NCBI RefSeq assembly: GCF_013031405.1
Contig: NZ_WPZY01000029.1
Span: forward strand, 1 to 38,935
Direction: 5' to 3'
DNA length: 38,935 nucleotides
Origin: Ruegeria sp. HKCCD8929
GTDB lineage: Bacteria > Pseudomonadota > Alphaproteobacteria > Rhodobacterales > Rhodobacteraceae
A model generated the notes under the pieces. It was not told the DNA's origin, searched no databases, and saw only the letters and a list, made by a program, of their open reading frames with translations. Positions 16,947 to 25,343 of the stretch are shown here, in pieces; the stretch's first letter is position 1; every line of letters begins with the position of its first letter. The position numbers and the translations under genes are program-made.

Positions 16947-17914
16947 CAACAGGCGCCATGCTCAACTTCGACAAGGCGCGCATTGCGCACTACGGTGGAC
17001 CGATCGCACTTGTTGCAATCCTGCTTTTTAACGTGGCGATCACACCGAATTTCCTTCACCCGCAAACACTGTTTGTCAATATCAGTCAGGTGGCCACGAT
17101 CGCCATCGTCGCGGTCGGCATGACTTTGGTTATTGCCACCGGCGGGATCGATCTGAGCGTGGGGGCGATCATGGCGTTGTCCGGAGCGATGGCTCCGCTG
17201 ATATTCTTGTCGCCATATGCCGAGGCCTATCCCACCATAGGGCTCACAGCGGCAATAGGTGTTCCGATCCTAGTTGCATTCGCATGCGGTCTGTTCAACG
17301 GCGTCCTTGTTAGCGTCTTCAACGTACAACCGATTGTCGCGACACTGATATTCTTCATCTCCGGGCGTGGGATTGCGCTGGTTCTTACGAATGGCAATCT
17401 GCAGACTTTCACCAATCCTGCCTTCAGTTATCTCGGCACAGGCAAAATCCTCGGCCTTCCCTTTCAGGGCTGGCTGGTTGCCATTATAGCGATTGCCGCA
17501 TGGTGGATGGTTGCTCATTCGACCTATGGCAGGCAGCTCCTGGCCGTGGGCGGCAACGAACGCGCCGCGCGACTGTCTGGTGTACCGGTCCGCAAGGTCA
17601 AGATCGGCGCTTATGTGATTTGTGCCGGTCTCTCCGGGCTCGCGGGTCTGATCGTCGTGGCGATCAATTCGGCATCGGACGCTGCACGGATCGGAAACCT
17701 GATGGAGCTTGATGCCATCGCTGCCGCAGTCGTCGGCGGTACACTTCTACAGGGCGGTAGAGCACCGATTTTCGGCGCCATTCTGGGCGCAGTGATCATC
17801 CAATTGGTTAAGTACACGCTGCTTGCCAATGGCGTTGCGGATGAGGTGGCACTGATCGCGAAAGCGGCAATCATCATCTTAGCCGTCTACGTGCAGCAGG
17901 CGCGGAGGGAGTGA
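16943..17914 (+). CDS. Sugar ABC transporter permease 1 (RbsC-like)
   Basis: A 323-residue inner-membrane permease with eight or more hydrophobic helices. Diagnostic segments are VAVGMTLVIATGGIDLSVGAIMALSG (central family motif 'GGIDLSVG'), GLFNGVLV and the EAA-like loop around LAVGGNERAARLSGVPVRKVK, which contacts the ATPase. It overlaps the ATPase gene by ATGA and the second permease by four bases, so the transporter genes are translationally coupled. It should pair with permease 2 as a heterodimeric channel. Confidence 0.92.
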   Translation: MTTGAMLNFDKARIAHYGGPIALVAILLFNVAITPNFLHPQTLFVNISQVATIAIVAVGMTLVIATGGIDLSVGAIMALSGAMAPLIFLSPYAEAYPTIGLTAAIGVPILVAFACGLFNGVLVSVFNVQPIVATLIFFISGRGIALVLTNGNLQTFTNPAFSYLGTGKILGLPFQGWLVAIIAIAAWWMVAHSTYGRQLLAVGGNERAARLSGVPVRKVKIGAYVICAGLSGLAGLIVVAINSASDAARIGNLMELDAIAAAVVGGTLLQGGRAPIFGAILGAVIIQLVKYTLLANGVADEVALIAKAAIIILAVYVQQARRE

Positions 17915-18915
17915 CGGTAATGGTTGATGCAACCACTTTTGATCTTCGACAGCATGTTGGCGGCAACAGCCATTCTTCAGGCGTCTGGATTGCTCTCATT
18001 GCTCTCATTGCCTTTGGCCTTCTGCGCTATGAGAACTTTGGCGGCGCTTATAACATCAGCTCGTTTCTGAACTTCAATGCGATGTTCATCGTGATCGCCG
18101 TTGGCATGTGCTTTGTGATCATGACCGGCGGGATCGATCTGTCGGTTGGCTCTGTCGCAGCCTTCACGTCGGTCGTCGCCGCCTATCTGTCTCCGTACGG
18201 ATTACAGGTTGCCTTGCCTGGAACAATCGCCGCCGGGATCGCGATCGGCGCGCTCAACGGGTTTTTCGTCGTCGCGATGCGCATCCCGCCATTCATTGCA
18301 ACGCTGGCGACGATGCTGGGCGCCAAAGGTGGCGCGTTAGTCATTTCCGGGGCGCAGACGATCTCAATCGACTGGTCGTCGAATTTCACCAAACTCGGAA
18401 TGGAACAGGCTTTCGGCATTCTGCCATGGACCATCGTCGTCACCGGCATTGTTGTGGTTGGGCTTTGGATCGTCCTCGAACGCACGTCGCTTGGGCGCAC
18501 AGTCCTGGCGATTGGAGGCGGCGAAGACGCCAGCGTGATGATGGGGCTAAGTGTCATCCGCGCCAAGTTCTTCGTCTACACGCTCAGCGGCGGCTGCGCG
18601 GGTCTGGCGGGCTTGTTCCTTGCCTCGGGATTTGGGGCAGGACAACCGCTCGAGGGTGTGGGGTGGGAGCTGTCGGCCATCGCCTCAGTAGTTGTCGGCG
18701 GCACGCTGCTGACAGGCGGCATGGGATCGATCCCGGCGACCGTGGCGGGCGCACTCCTTCTTGGCCTGGTCTTCAACATTCTGAATTTCGAAAACGGTCG
18801 TGGTGTGATCAGCTTGAGTGCCTATTGGCAGATGGTAATCCGCGGAGGCTTTCTTTTCGTCGTGATCCTTTTCCAAAGCCGCGTGGCGCGGGCAAGTGCG
18901 AAAGAGACAAGCTGA
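17911..18915 (+). CDS. Sugar ABC transporter permease 2 (RbsC-like)
   Basis: A 334-residue permease of the same family as its upstream neighbour: VGMCFVIMTGGIDLSVGSVAAF, GALNGFFVV, and the coupling-loop region LAIGGGEDASVMMGLSVIRAK. Two different permeases in one CUT2 operon suggest a heterodimer, as in some alphaproteobacterial sugar importers. The start is GTG or ATG near 17911-17920 (the frame opens with an initiator overlapping the previous stop; an ATG follows three codons later). The next gene starts one base after its stop. Confidence 0.91.
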   Translation: MTVMVDATTFDLRQHVGGNSHSSGVWIALIALIAFGLLRYENFGGAYNISSFLNFNAMFIVIAVGMCFVIMTGGIDLSVGSVAAFTSVVAAYLSPYGLQVALPGTIAAGIAIGALNGFFVVAMRIPPFIATLATMLGAKGGALVISGAQTISIDWSSNFTKLGMEQAFGILPWTIVVTGIVVVGLWIVLERTSLGRTVLAIGGGEDASVMMGLSVIRAKFFVYTLSGGCAGLAGLFLASGFGAGQPLEGVGWELSAIASVVVGGTLLTGGMGSIPATVAGALLLGLVFNILNFENGRGVISLSAYWQMVIRGGFLFVVILFQSRVARASAKETS

Positions 18916-18916
18916 C

Positions 18917-20014
18917 ATGTCGAAGATCGAAGATATCAGGGCTCAGTTGTTCAAGGTTCCGCTTGCCGAAACTCTGACGGACGCAAAACACGGCGATCAC
19001 ACCCACTTCGAGCTTGTGACGGTGACCATAGGCCTTGGAGACGGCTCGGAGGGCACCGGGTACACATATACGGGTGGCAAGGGCGGGCGTGCCATTCTCG
19101 CGATGATCGAACACGATCTGGCGCCGTTTCTCATCGGCAAGGATGCTGCCGATGTCGAGGTGCTGTACGACGCCATGCAATGGCATGTTCACTACGTAGC
19201 CCGCGGCGGGATTGCGTCATTTGCCATTTCCGCAATCGATATCGCGCTCTGGGACCTGCGCGGCAAGGCGGCGGGCAAACCGCTCTGGAAAATGGCTGGC
19301 GGCACATCGGATCGGTGCAAAGCCTATGGCGGCGGCATCGACCTTTCGTTCCCACTTCCGAAGCTACTTGCCTCGATGCAGGCCTATCTTGACCGAGGTT
19401 TCAACGCGGTGAAGATCAAGATCGGCCAGCCGACGCTGGCTGAGGATGTCGAGCGCGTGGCGGCCGTGCGTGAACTTATCGGTCCGGAGACCACGTTCAT
19501 GGTCGATGCCAACTATTCCATGAGCGTGACCGAGGCCATCGCCGCAGCGAATGCCCTTATGCCTTTCGATCTTTTGTGGTTCGAGGAGCCCACCATACCC
19601 GACAATTACAAGGGTTTTGGCTGCATCGCTGAGGCCACGGGAATGCCGCTCGCCATGGGAGAAAACTTGCATACGATCCACGAGTTCGAATACGCATTTG
19701 CCGACGCAAAACTGAGCTACATTCAACCCGACGCCTCCAACTGTGGTGGGATAACGGGTTGGCTGCGCGTCGCCGAGCTATCCCGCAAACACGGCATTCC
19801 GGTCTGTAGCCATGGGATGCAGGAACTGCATGTGAGCCTGGTTTCCGGTCAGGAGAACGCAGGCTGGCTTGAGGTCCATTCCTTCCCAATTGACCAATAC
19901 ACCCAACGTCCAATCGTTGTTGAGGATCATCTTGCCGTCGCGCCAAGCGTGCCGGGTATTGGCGTCGAATTCGACTGGAACAAACTGTGCACAGCGCATG
20001 AGGAGATACATTGA
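18917..20014 (+). CDS. Enolase-superfamily enzyme, probable 3,6-anhydro-L-galactonate cycloisomerase
   Basis: A 365-residue member of the mandelate-racemase subgroup of the enolase superfamily. Visible catalytic set: K166-I-K168 (VKIKIG), metal ligands D197, E223 (WFEEP) and E249 (MGEN), and the D272/H299 dyad (QPD, CSHG). The N-terminal capping domain has TDAKHGDHTHFELVT and TYTGGKGG, which I associate from memory with 3,6-anhydro-galactonate cycloisomerases (about 360 residues); acid-sugar dehydratases and galactaro-lactone cycloisomerase are the alternatives. The reaction would open the anhydro ring to give 2-keto-3-deoxy-galactonate. ATG 18917 is preferred to an upstream start inside the permease gene. 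It overlaps the next gene by four bases. Confidence 0.78.
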   Translation: MSKIEDIRAQLFKVPLAETLTDAKHGDHTHFELVTVTIGLGDGSEGTGYTYTGGKGGRAILAMIEHDLAPFLIGKDAADVEVLYDAMQWHVHYVARGGIASFAISAIDIALWDLRGKAAGKPLWKMAGGTSDRCKAYGGGIDLSFPLPKLLASMQAYLDRGFNAVKIKIGQPTLAEDVERVAAVRELIGPETTFMVDANYSMSVTEAIAAANALMPFDLLWFEEPTIPDNYKGFGCIAEATGMPLAMGENLHTIHEFEYAFADAKLSYIQPDASNCGGITGWLRVAELSRKHGIPVCSHGMQELHVSLVSGQENAGWLEVHSFPIDQYTQRPIVVEDHLAVAPSVPGIGVEFDWNKLCTAHEEIH

Positions 20015-21054
20015 TGCTCAGTCAAAAAGTTGCTGCTGCATATTATCGGGGTGACAGGTCGTTTTCGGTGGAAACGACGGCCGCCCGGGACCCTGGCCCC
20101 GACGAGGCGGCGATCCGCATCGCATATTGCGGAATATGCGGTACTGATCTGCATGTCTTCCATGGCAATATGGATGCGCGGGTCGGACTCAATCGCGTCA
20201 TCGGACATGAAATGTCTGGGGTCGTCGAGGCGGTGGGCAAGGGTGTATCCAACGTTGTGCCCGGTCAGAAAGTGTCTGTGCGCCCGCTCGACCACTGTGG
20301 CGACTGCCCGGCATGTCGAGCCGGCCACAAACACATCTGCCACAACCTCAAGTTCCTTGGGCTCGACACCGACGGAGCAATGCAAGAGCTTTGGACGGTT
20401 CCTGCTCACACGCTTCATGTGTTGCCCGAAGATCTGCGGCTGGATCATGCTGCGCTGATCGAGCCCGTGGCGGTCGCCTGCCATGATGTGCGTCTCTCTG
20501 GGCTGTCGGCAGGTGAAGATGTCGTGGTCATCGGTGGCGGGCCGATCGGCATCCTCGTGGCTATGGTGGCGCGGGCCGAGGGCGGCAAGGTGACTATTTC
20601 GGAAGTCAACGAAAACCGCCTTGCGATTGCAAGAAGGCTCGGCTTCGACACGGTGCAGCCGGTCAGGGAAGATTTGCAGCGCGCGATCAACGCGCGGACA
20701 GGCGGCAAGGGTGCGGACGTGGTCTTCGAGGTCTCCGGCACGCAACCCGGCGTCGACGCCATGACCGCCGTGGCGGCGACGCGCTCGCGTATCATCATGG
20801 TGGCGATCCACGCCGAGAAACCCGAAATCGACTTATTCCAATTCTTCTGGCGTGAACTCAAGCTTATCGGTGCCCGGGTCTACGAGCCGGAGGATTATGA
20901 AAAGGCCATCGCCATAATCGCGGCAGGTGGAATAGATGCCAGCACGATCATCACCGATGTCAGCCCGCTGGCGGATATTCAATCTGCGTTCGAGGCGCTG
21001 GACGCAAGCCCGACGGCAATGAAAAGCCTCATCCGGGTCGGAGATTTGACGTGA
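20011..21054 (+). CDS. Zinc-dependent medium-chain dehydrogenase, probable keto-deoxy-galactonate 5-dehydrogenase
   Basis: A 347-residue MDR alcohol dehydrogenase of the sorbitol/threonine-dehydrogenase group. Catalytic zinc ligands: C39 (CGICGTD), H65-E66 (GHEMSG). Structural zinc: C95, C98, C101 and C109 (HCGDCPACRAGHKHIC). The NAD-binding motif is VVVIGGGPIGILVA. It would oxidise a secondary hydroxyl group. In the pathway suggested by its neighbours this is C5 of 2-keto-3-deoxy-L-galactonate, giving the 2,5-diketo acid that the next enzyme re-reduces with opposite stereochemistry. It overlaps both flanking genes by four bases. The family is certain; the substrate is inferred from context. 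Confidence 0.85.
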   Translation: MMLSQKVAAAYYRGDRSFSVETTAARDPGPDEAAIRIAYCGICGTDLHVFHGNMDARVGLNRVIGHEMSGVVEAVGKGVSNVVPGQKVSVRPLDHCGDCPACRAGHKHICHNLKFLGLDTDGAMQELWTVPAHTLHVLPEDLRLDHAALIEPVAVACHDVRLSGLSAGEDVVVIGGGPIGILVAMVARAEGGKVTISEVNENRLAIARRLGFDTVQPVREDLQRAINARTGGKGADVVFEVSGTQPGVDAMTAVAATRSRIIMVAIHAEKPEIDLFQFFWRELKLIGARVYEPEDYEKAIAIIAAGGIDASTIITDVSPLADIQSAFEALDASPTAMKSLIRVGDLT

Positions 21055-21821
21055 ACGTTCTCAATTCATTTGACCTTTCCGGCAAGACCGCTCTTGTGAG
21101 CGGTTGCAAAAGAGGGATCGGACGCGGCATGGCCGAGGCTTTGGCTTCAGCAGGTGCCGATATTGCCGGTGTCTCTGCGTCCCTTGAGCTATCGGGCAGC
21201 GAGGTCGAGGATAGCGTCAGGGATCTCGGTCGTTCATTCGAAGCCTATCAGTGTGATTTTTCGGACCGCGCTTCGCTTCTGGCGTTTGTTAATCAGCTTG
21301 AGGCCGACGAGATCGCGCCGGATATTCTGGTCAACAACGCCGGAACCATCAAACGCAAGCCGACCGCCGAGCATCCCGATGACTGGTGGGACGAGGTCAT
21401 TGAGGTCAACCTGTCCGCCCAGTTCATTCTCAGCAGGGAAATTGGCCGCTCGATGCTTGCCCGCGGGTCGGGCAAGATTATCTTCACGGCGTCGCTGCTG
21501 ACGTTTCAGGGTGGCATCAATGTGCCGGGCTATTCAGCATCCAAGGGCGGCATTGGCCAGCTGACCAAAGCGTTGGCTAATGAGTGGGGTGGCAAGGGAG
21601 TGAATGTGAACGCCATCGCGCCAGGATACATCGCCACCGACAACACCGAAGCATTGCGGGGCGACCCTGACCGTTACAAGGCGATCCTGGATCGCATTCC
21701 CCAGGGCCGCTGGGGAACACCCGAAGACTTTGCCGGTCCGGTGGTGTTTCTCGCGTCTTCGGCGTCGGATTACGTCAACGGCGAAATCCTCGTCGTCGAT
21801 GGTGGCTGGATGGGACGCTAG
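21051..21821 (+). CDS. KduD-like short-chain dehydrogenase (2,5-diketo-3-deoxy acid 5-reductase)
   Basis: A 256-residue classical SDR. NAD motif: ALVSGCKRGIGRGMAEAL (TGxxxGIG type with Ser). Also DILVNNAGTIKR with the NNAG motif, active-site serine in FTASLLTF, and the YxxxK motif GYSASKGG. The blocks NNAGTIKRKPTAEHPDDWW and the C-terminal GEILVVDGGWMGR match KduD (2-dehydro-3-deoxy-D-gluconate 5-dehydrogenase). Working as a reductase it would make KDG, the substrate of the kinase in the divergent arm. It is the last gene of the operon and starts inside the stop of the MDR gene. Confidence 0.87.
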   Translation: MNVLNSFDLSGKTALVSGCKRGIGRGMAEALASAGADIAGVSASLELSGSEVEDSVRDLGRSFEAYQCDFSDRASLLAFVNQLEADEIAPDILVNNAGTIKRKPTAEHPDDWWDEVIEVNLSAQFILSREIGRSMLARGSGKIIFTASLLTFQGGINVPGYSASKGGIGQLTKALANEWGGKGVNVNAIAPGYIATDNTEALRGDPDRYKAILDRIPQGRWGTPEDFAGPVVFLASSASDYVNGEILVVDGGWMGR

Positions 21822-21909
21822 TCGGGCAGCATCCAGGTTCGCAGGGGTTCGGGCATGCGCTATGATGGTCCCAAGCAGGGCCTACGACCGGAAATGGAGG
21901 ACTGGACCT

Positions 21910-22299
21910 ATGTGCAGATTGTTTATCGGGGCCGATCCCGAGTTGTGGAAAAGCGAGACTCGATCGCTGCGGATGGACGGGATGGTCACCAGCGTGCGAC
22001 TGGAGAACATGTTCTGGATGGTGCTTGAGGAAATAGCCGCGAAAGACGAGATGAACGTCCCACAGCTACTGCATCAACTTTATAACGAGTCGATTGACGA
22101 GGGGCATGATTTGGGGAATTTCACGTCCTTTCTGAGAGTGTGCTGCCTGCGCTTCTTTGATCTGCAACTCAAGGGTCTAATCCCGGCGTCACAAACTGCC
22201 GGGTTTGAGATGTTGTCGGCCGAGGAGATCCTGAAGATCGAAGCCGATCAGAACCGGGTCCGAGGCCGGCGCACGGCCGTAATCAAGGGCCAACACTGA
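21910..22299 (+). CDS. Ribbon-helix-helix domain protein
   Basis: A 129-residue small protein, starting MCRLFIGADPELWKSETRSL, with an RHH-type DNA-binding or dimerisation motif: strand SETRSLRMDGMVTSVRLEN, helix FWMVLEEIAAKDEMNVPQLL, second helix in LGNFTSFLRVCCLRFF. I recognise it as the conserved alphaproteobacterial RHH family (RHH_4-type) of unknown targets. The start is ATG 21910, with GGAGGAC upstream. It lies 88 bases behind the sugar operon on the same strand, so could be its last gene, but its wide conservation in alphaproteobacteria argues for an independent housekeeping role. Confidence 0.8.
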   Translation: MCRLFIGADPELWKSETRSLRMDGMVTSVRLENMFWMVLEEIAAKDEMNVPQLLHQLYNESIDEGHDLGNFTSFLRVCCLRFFDLQLKGLIPASQTAGFEMLSAEEILKIEADQNRVRGRRTAVIKGQH

Positions 22300-22322
22300 G
22301 GCGTCGAAACCCGGAACATCGA

Positions 22323-22351
22323 AAAAGCCCCGCGTATTCCGCGGAGCTTTT
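22323..22351. terminator. Bidirectional rho-independent terminator
   Basis: AAAAGCCCCGCG-TATTC-CGCGGAGCTTTT forms a 12-bp stem with one mismatch and a five-base loop. It has an A-run on the left and a T-run on the right, so it works in both directions. It lies between the convergent RHH gene and the GMC dehydrogenase gene. Confidence 0.85.
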
Positions 22352-22372
22352 CCTTACCCTTCCGTCCTTACT

Positions 22373-23944
22373 TCACAGATCGCCTTTGGACATCTCGCTT
22401 GCGATGTGATCGGCCTGCCGGATCGCCAGCGCCACGATTGTAAGTGTCGGGTTTTCGGCCGCGCCCGTCGTGAACTGCGACCCATCTGAGATATAGAGGT
22501 TCCCGATGTCATGGGTGCGCCCCCACTTGTTGACCACACCGTTCTTGGGGTCCGCCGACATCCGGTTGGTGCCGAGATTGTGCGTCGAAGGATAGGGTGG
22601 TGTCGGGAAGGTGCGCGTTGCCCCCACTGCCTCATAGACCGCCTGACCCTGCCGATAGGCATGCTCGCGCATCGCGATGTCGTTGGGGTGATCGTCGAAA
22701 TGCACGTTGGCCACCGGCAAGCCCCACTGATCCTTGACGTCTGTATTCAGTGTCACCCGATTGCTCTCTTGCGGCATGTCCTCACCCACCAGCCACATGC
22801 CAGCCATGTTTTCATAGGCGTCGAGTGCGGTAGTAAAGCCGCGGCCCCATGCGCCGGGGTTCAGGAACGCCGCCATGAATGGCAAGCCGAGCGACAAGGT
22901 TTCCATTTCGTAGCCGCCGACAAAGCCGCGGCTCGGATCGTGACGGGATTCGTCCGAAATGATTCCTGCCATGGTGGTGCCGCGCCACATTCTTACGGGC
23001 TTGTCGAAGACCGCGTAAACAGATCCCGTCATATGCCGCATGTAGTTCTTACCAACCATGCCCGAGGAATTTGCGAGACCATCGGGGAACATAGAAGACG
23101 CCGAGTTCAGCAACAGGCGCGGGCTTTCAAACGAGTTGCCTGCAACGCAAACAACGCGGGCCTTCTGCAGGTGCAGATTGCCCTCTTTGTCGAAATACTC
23201 GACACCGGTCACTGTGCCGCTGTCATCGTGGACAATCCGGGCCACATGTGCGTTTTCGCGCACCTCAAGATTGCCGGTCGCCTCACCTCGCGGGATATCA
23301 GTATAGGCGGCTGACCACTTCGCGCCCCATTTGCAGCCCTGGAAACAAAAGCCGGTTTGCTGACAGGCCAGCCGGTCATCGTAGTCGGCGCTATTGATCG
23401 CCATGCGGCCTGTATGCACTTCTTTGTAGCCAAGCGCTTTGGCACCCTTTTCGAATACCAGGTAGTTGTTGTTGCCCGGCAGTCCGGCGCGGTCGCCGGT
23501 GCGGGTCACACCCAACTTGTTTTCGGCCTTGGTGTAATAGTCATCCATCTCGCGCGGATCGATCGGCCAATCGAGTAGGTTTGCGCCCTCAACAGCGCCA
23601 TAGGCACTCAGTGCCTTCCACTCGTGATCTTGAAAGCGCAAGGAAGCCCCGGCCCAATGGGTGGTTGTGCCTCCAACAGCCTTCACGATCCAGGCGGGCA
23701 AACCGGAAAAGTCCTTCGCCACGCGCCAGTCACCCGATGTGGTGCGCGCATCGACCCAGGCGAGTTGACCAAAGCTGTCCCATTCGTCGTTGACATAGTC
23801 TTCCGGCAAGTAGCGCCCGCCTGCTTCCAATGCGACTACCTTGACGCCCTTCTGCGCCAGTTCATTTGACAGGACACCGCCCCCGGCACCCGTTCCGATC
23901 ACAACAACAACGCTGCCGTCGTTCATCTCAAATTTTTCAGCCAT
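22373..23944 (-). CDS. FAD/Fe-S GMC dehydrogenase, large subunit (gluconate/glucose/sorbitol-type)
   Basis: A 523-residue GMC dehydrogenase of the membrane-bound gluconate/fructose/glucose dehydrogenase class. N-terminal FAD motif VIGTGAGGGVLSNELAQKG and VVALEAGGRY; GGTTTHWAGASLRF; C-terminal active site STHNLGTNRM (His) and SDGSQFTTGAAENPTLT (Asn). Cysteines C194, C200 and C204 (C-x5-C-x3-C in ACQQTGFCFQGC) match the place where FAD-glucose and fructose dehydrogenases hold a 3Fe-4S cluster. It has no signal peptide; such subunits are exported with the Tat-targeted small subunit, encoded 11 bases upstream. The usual cytochrome c subunit gene is not next to it. Substrate: an alcohol or sugar, not identifiable. 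Confidence 0.87.
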   Translation of the reverse strand: MAEKFEMNDGSVVVVIGTGAGGGVLSNELAQKGVKVVALEAGGRYLPEDYVNDEWDSFGQLAWVDARTTSGDWRVAKDFSGLPAWIVKAVGGTTTHWAGASLRFQDHEWKALSAYGAVEGANLLDWPIDPREMDDYYTKAENKLGVTRTGDRAGLPGNNNYLVFEKGAKALGYKEVHTGRMAINSADYDDRLACQQTGFCFQGCKWGAKWSAAYTDIPRGEATGNLEVRENAHVARIVHDDSGTVTGVEYFDKEGNLHLQKARVVCVAGNSFESPRLLLNSASSMFPDGLANSSGMVGKNYMRHMTGSVYAVFDKPVRMWRGTTMAGIISDESRHDPSRGFVGGYEMETLSLGLPFMAAFLNPGAWGRGFTTALDAYENMAGMWLVGEDMPQESNRVTLNTDVKDQWGLPVANVHFDDHPNDIAMREHAYRQGQAVYEAVGATRTFPTPPYPSTHNLGTNRMSADPKNGVVNKWGRTHDIGNLYISDGSQFTTGAAENPTLTIVALAIRQADHIASEMSKGDL

Positions 23945-23955
23945 GATCCGATCTC

Positions 23956-24483
23956 CTACAGCCAGTTGATGTCGTTGAAGCCGCGATCGACATAGCCGCC
24001 CTGGCTGAAGGATTCGCCTTCATAGCCAAAGATCGGCCAGACCGCTTTCTGGTTGTAGAGACCAGTTACCAACCCGCCCCGGATGGTCTGAAAAAACGCG
24101 TCATCTTCGACCTGCTTGAGCAGCGCAACGCGATTGTCCTCCCATTTTGTCTCTAGATAGCTCGGCGCACGGGCGGCCTGTGCCAGTTCATCCAGCTTAG
24201 CCACACCTGCAGCGATCATGTCTTTGCTTTCGCCGCTGTCATAGCCCTTTACCGCGACCACGTAGTACTCGTCTCCCACCTTATCATGGGGATAAATGTC
24301 CCGGGCTATCTGCACGAGCGTCGCCATCTGGTGCTCAGTGATCTCGGTCACCTCAAGTGCCCAGGCGGCGTTGGGGGCCGCAATAAATCCGCTGCCTGCG
24401 ACTGCAATGCCGCTGATGGCGGTGGCACTTTGCAGAAGCTGGCGTCGGGTCATGTTTTTCTTGGGGATATTCGTTTTCATCAT
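23956..24483 (-). CDS. Tat-exported dehydrogenase small subunit (gluconate 2-dehydrogenase subunit 3-like)
   Basis: A 175-residue protein with a twin-arginine signal (MTRRQLLQSATAISG, h-region, then AAPNAAWA). The mature part is a small helical subunit typical of the third subunit of FAD-dependent gluconate/sorbitol/fructose dehydrogenases: VTEITEHQMATLVQIARDIYPHD near its start and FGYEGESFSQGGYVDRGFND near its end. From family knowledge it carries the large subunit through the Tat pore to the periplasm. It lies directly upstream of that subunit's gene and 27 bases after the glyoxalase-like gene, all on one strand. Confidence 0.85.
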   Translation of the reverse strand: MMKTNIPKKNMTRRQLLQSATAISGIAVAGSGFIAAPNAAWALEVTEITEHQMATLVQIARDIYPHDKVGDEYYVVAVKGYDSGESKDMIAAGVAKLDELAQAARAPSYLETKWEDNRVALLKQVEDDAFFQTIRGGLVTGLYNQKAVWPIFGYEGESFSQGGYVDRGFNDINWL

Positions 24484-24510
24484 GTCCTCCCTAAGCTTGC
24501 GTTGTTTGGG

Positions 24511-24906
24511 CTACTGATACCGTCCCGTTCGCTGCATCACCTCGATCTCGTACCCGTCCGGGTCCCGCACAAAGAAAAAGCGTGCCAGCGTTTTGCCGTC
24601 TTGCTGGAAATCAACGAGCTTGCGGGGCGAGAACCCCGCCTGCTCAAACCGCTGATGTTCGATTTCCAGATCTTCGACAACAAAGGCGATATGGCCGTAG
24701 CCATTACCCAGGTCGTAGGGTTCAGTCTGATCCTTGTTTATGGTCAATTCGAGTTCGACCGTGTTCTCGGAATTCGAGAGATAAACCAGAGTGAAACCGT
24801 CGAAATCCAGCCTTTCGGCAATCGTCAGTCCGAAGGCGCGTTCATAAAACGCGACAGATCGGGCTTCTTCCAGGACCCGTATCATTGTGTGAACGTATTT
24901 CGCCAA
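24511..24906 (-). CDS. Glyoxalase I-like VOC metalloenzyme
   Basis: A 131-residue vicinal-oxygen-chelate protein: two beta-alpha-beta3 modules with TMIRVLEEARSVAFYERAFGL, VELELTINKD, GYGHIAFVVEDLE and FVRDPDGYEIEVMQ. Metal positions of glyoxalase I are visible: H in VHTM, E in VELEL, H in GHIAF and E in YEIEV. It would convert the methylglyoxal-glutathione adduct to lactoylglutathione. I chose TTG 24904-24906 as start: GAGGGGAC lies just upstream and it gives the family's N terminus (AKYVHTM); the upstream ATG adds 15 unrelated residues. First gene of the operon with the GMC dehydrogenase. Confidence 0.82.
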   Translation of the reverse strand: MAKYVHTMIRVLEEARSVAFYERAFGLTIAERLDFDGFTLVYLSNSENTVELELTINKDQTEPYDLGNGYGHIAFVVEDLEIEHQRFEQAGFSPRKLVDFQQDGKTLARFFFVRDPDGYEIEVMQRTGRYQ

Positions 24907-25343
24907 TGTCCCCTCCGCACTGCGTTCGTGATGCGGCAGACGATATCGCAAGGGTGAGGGAATTAGGTATTATGTGGATACTACCAGCGCTAAGCTTGGC
25001 TTGATGCTGAATCAAGATGCTAACTATTTTCTATTCGCAGAAGCGACGGCCCTTCCCAACTTTTCTTGGAAATTGCGACACGACCGCCATCGATAGCAAA
25101 CTTCGCTGCTGTGATCTGGCGAAGATGAAAGTTGTAGACGACATGTCGTCTGGTTAGATCAAGGAACGAGCTTCCGTGTTGCAAATCAACACGCAAAAAA
25201 ACCCGTTCGGTTCGAGATACGGCCCGTCAAAGCTTCCGGTAGCTGCGGGCGCAAAACGTGCGCTCTTTACCCTGACCAATGACATCTTCTGCATCGGATG
25301 GCCTCGTGGGTAGAGCAGTGCTCTACGACTGTTTCGCTGCCGC
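24907..25343. other. Intergenic stretch with a short palindrome
   Basis: No gene was recognised. It contains a perfect 8-1-8 inverted repeat, GTAGAGCA-G-TGCTCTAC, at 25310-25326, 18 bases downstream of the glycosyltransferase stop on the minus strand. There is no T-run beyond it, so it may be a weak terminator or transcript-end hairpin. The left part should hold the promoter of the glyoxalase operon, but no clear -35/-10 pair stood out. Confidence 0.45.

Noticed and set aside
9263..21821. L-fucose/L-rhamnose type (fuconate or rhamnonate) pathway for the sugar cluster
   Set aside because: The AldA-like dehydrogenase and the enolase-family enzyme would fit, but a KDG kinase plus both an MDR and a KduD-type SDR are not needed there, and no lactonase, 2,4-diketo hydrolase or aldolase is present. 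Kept only as an alternative.
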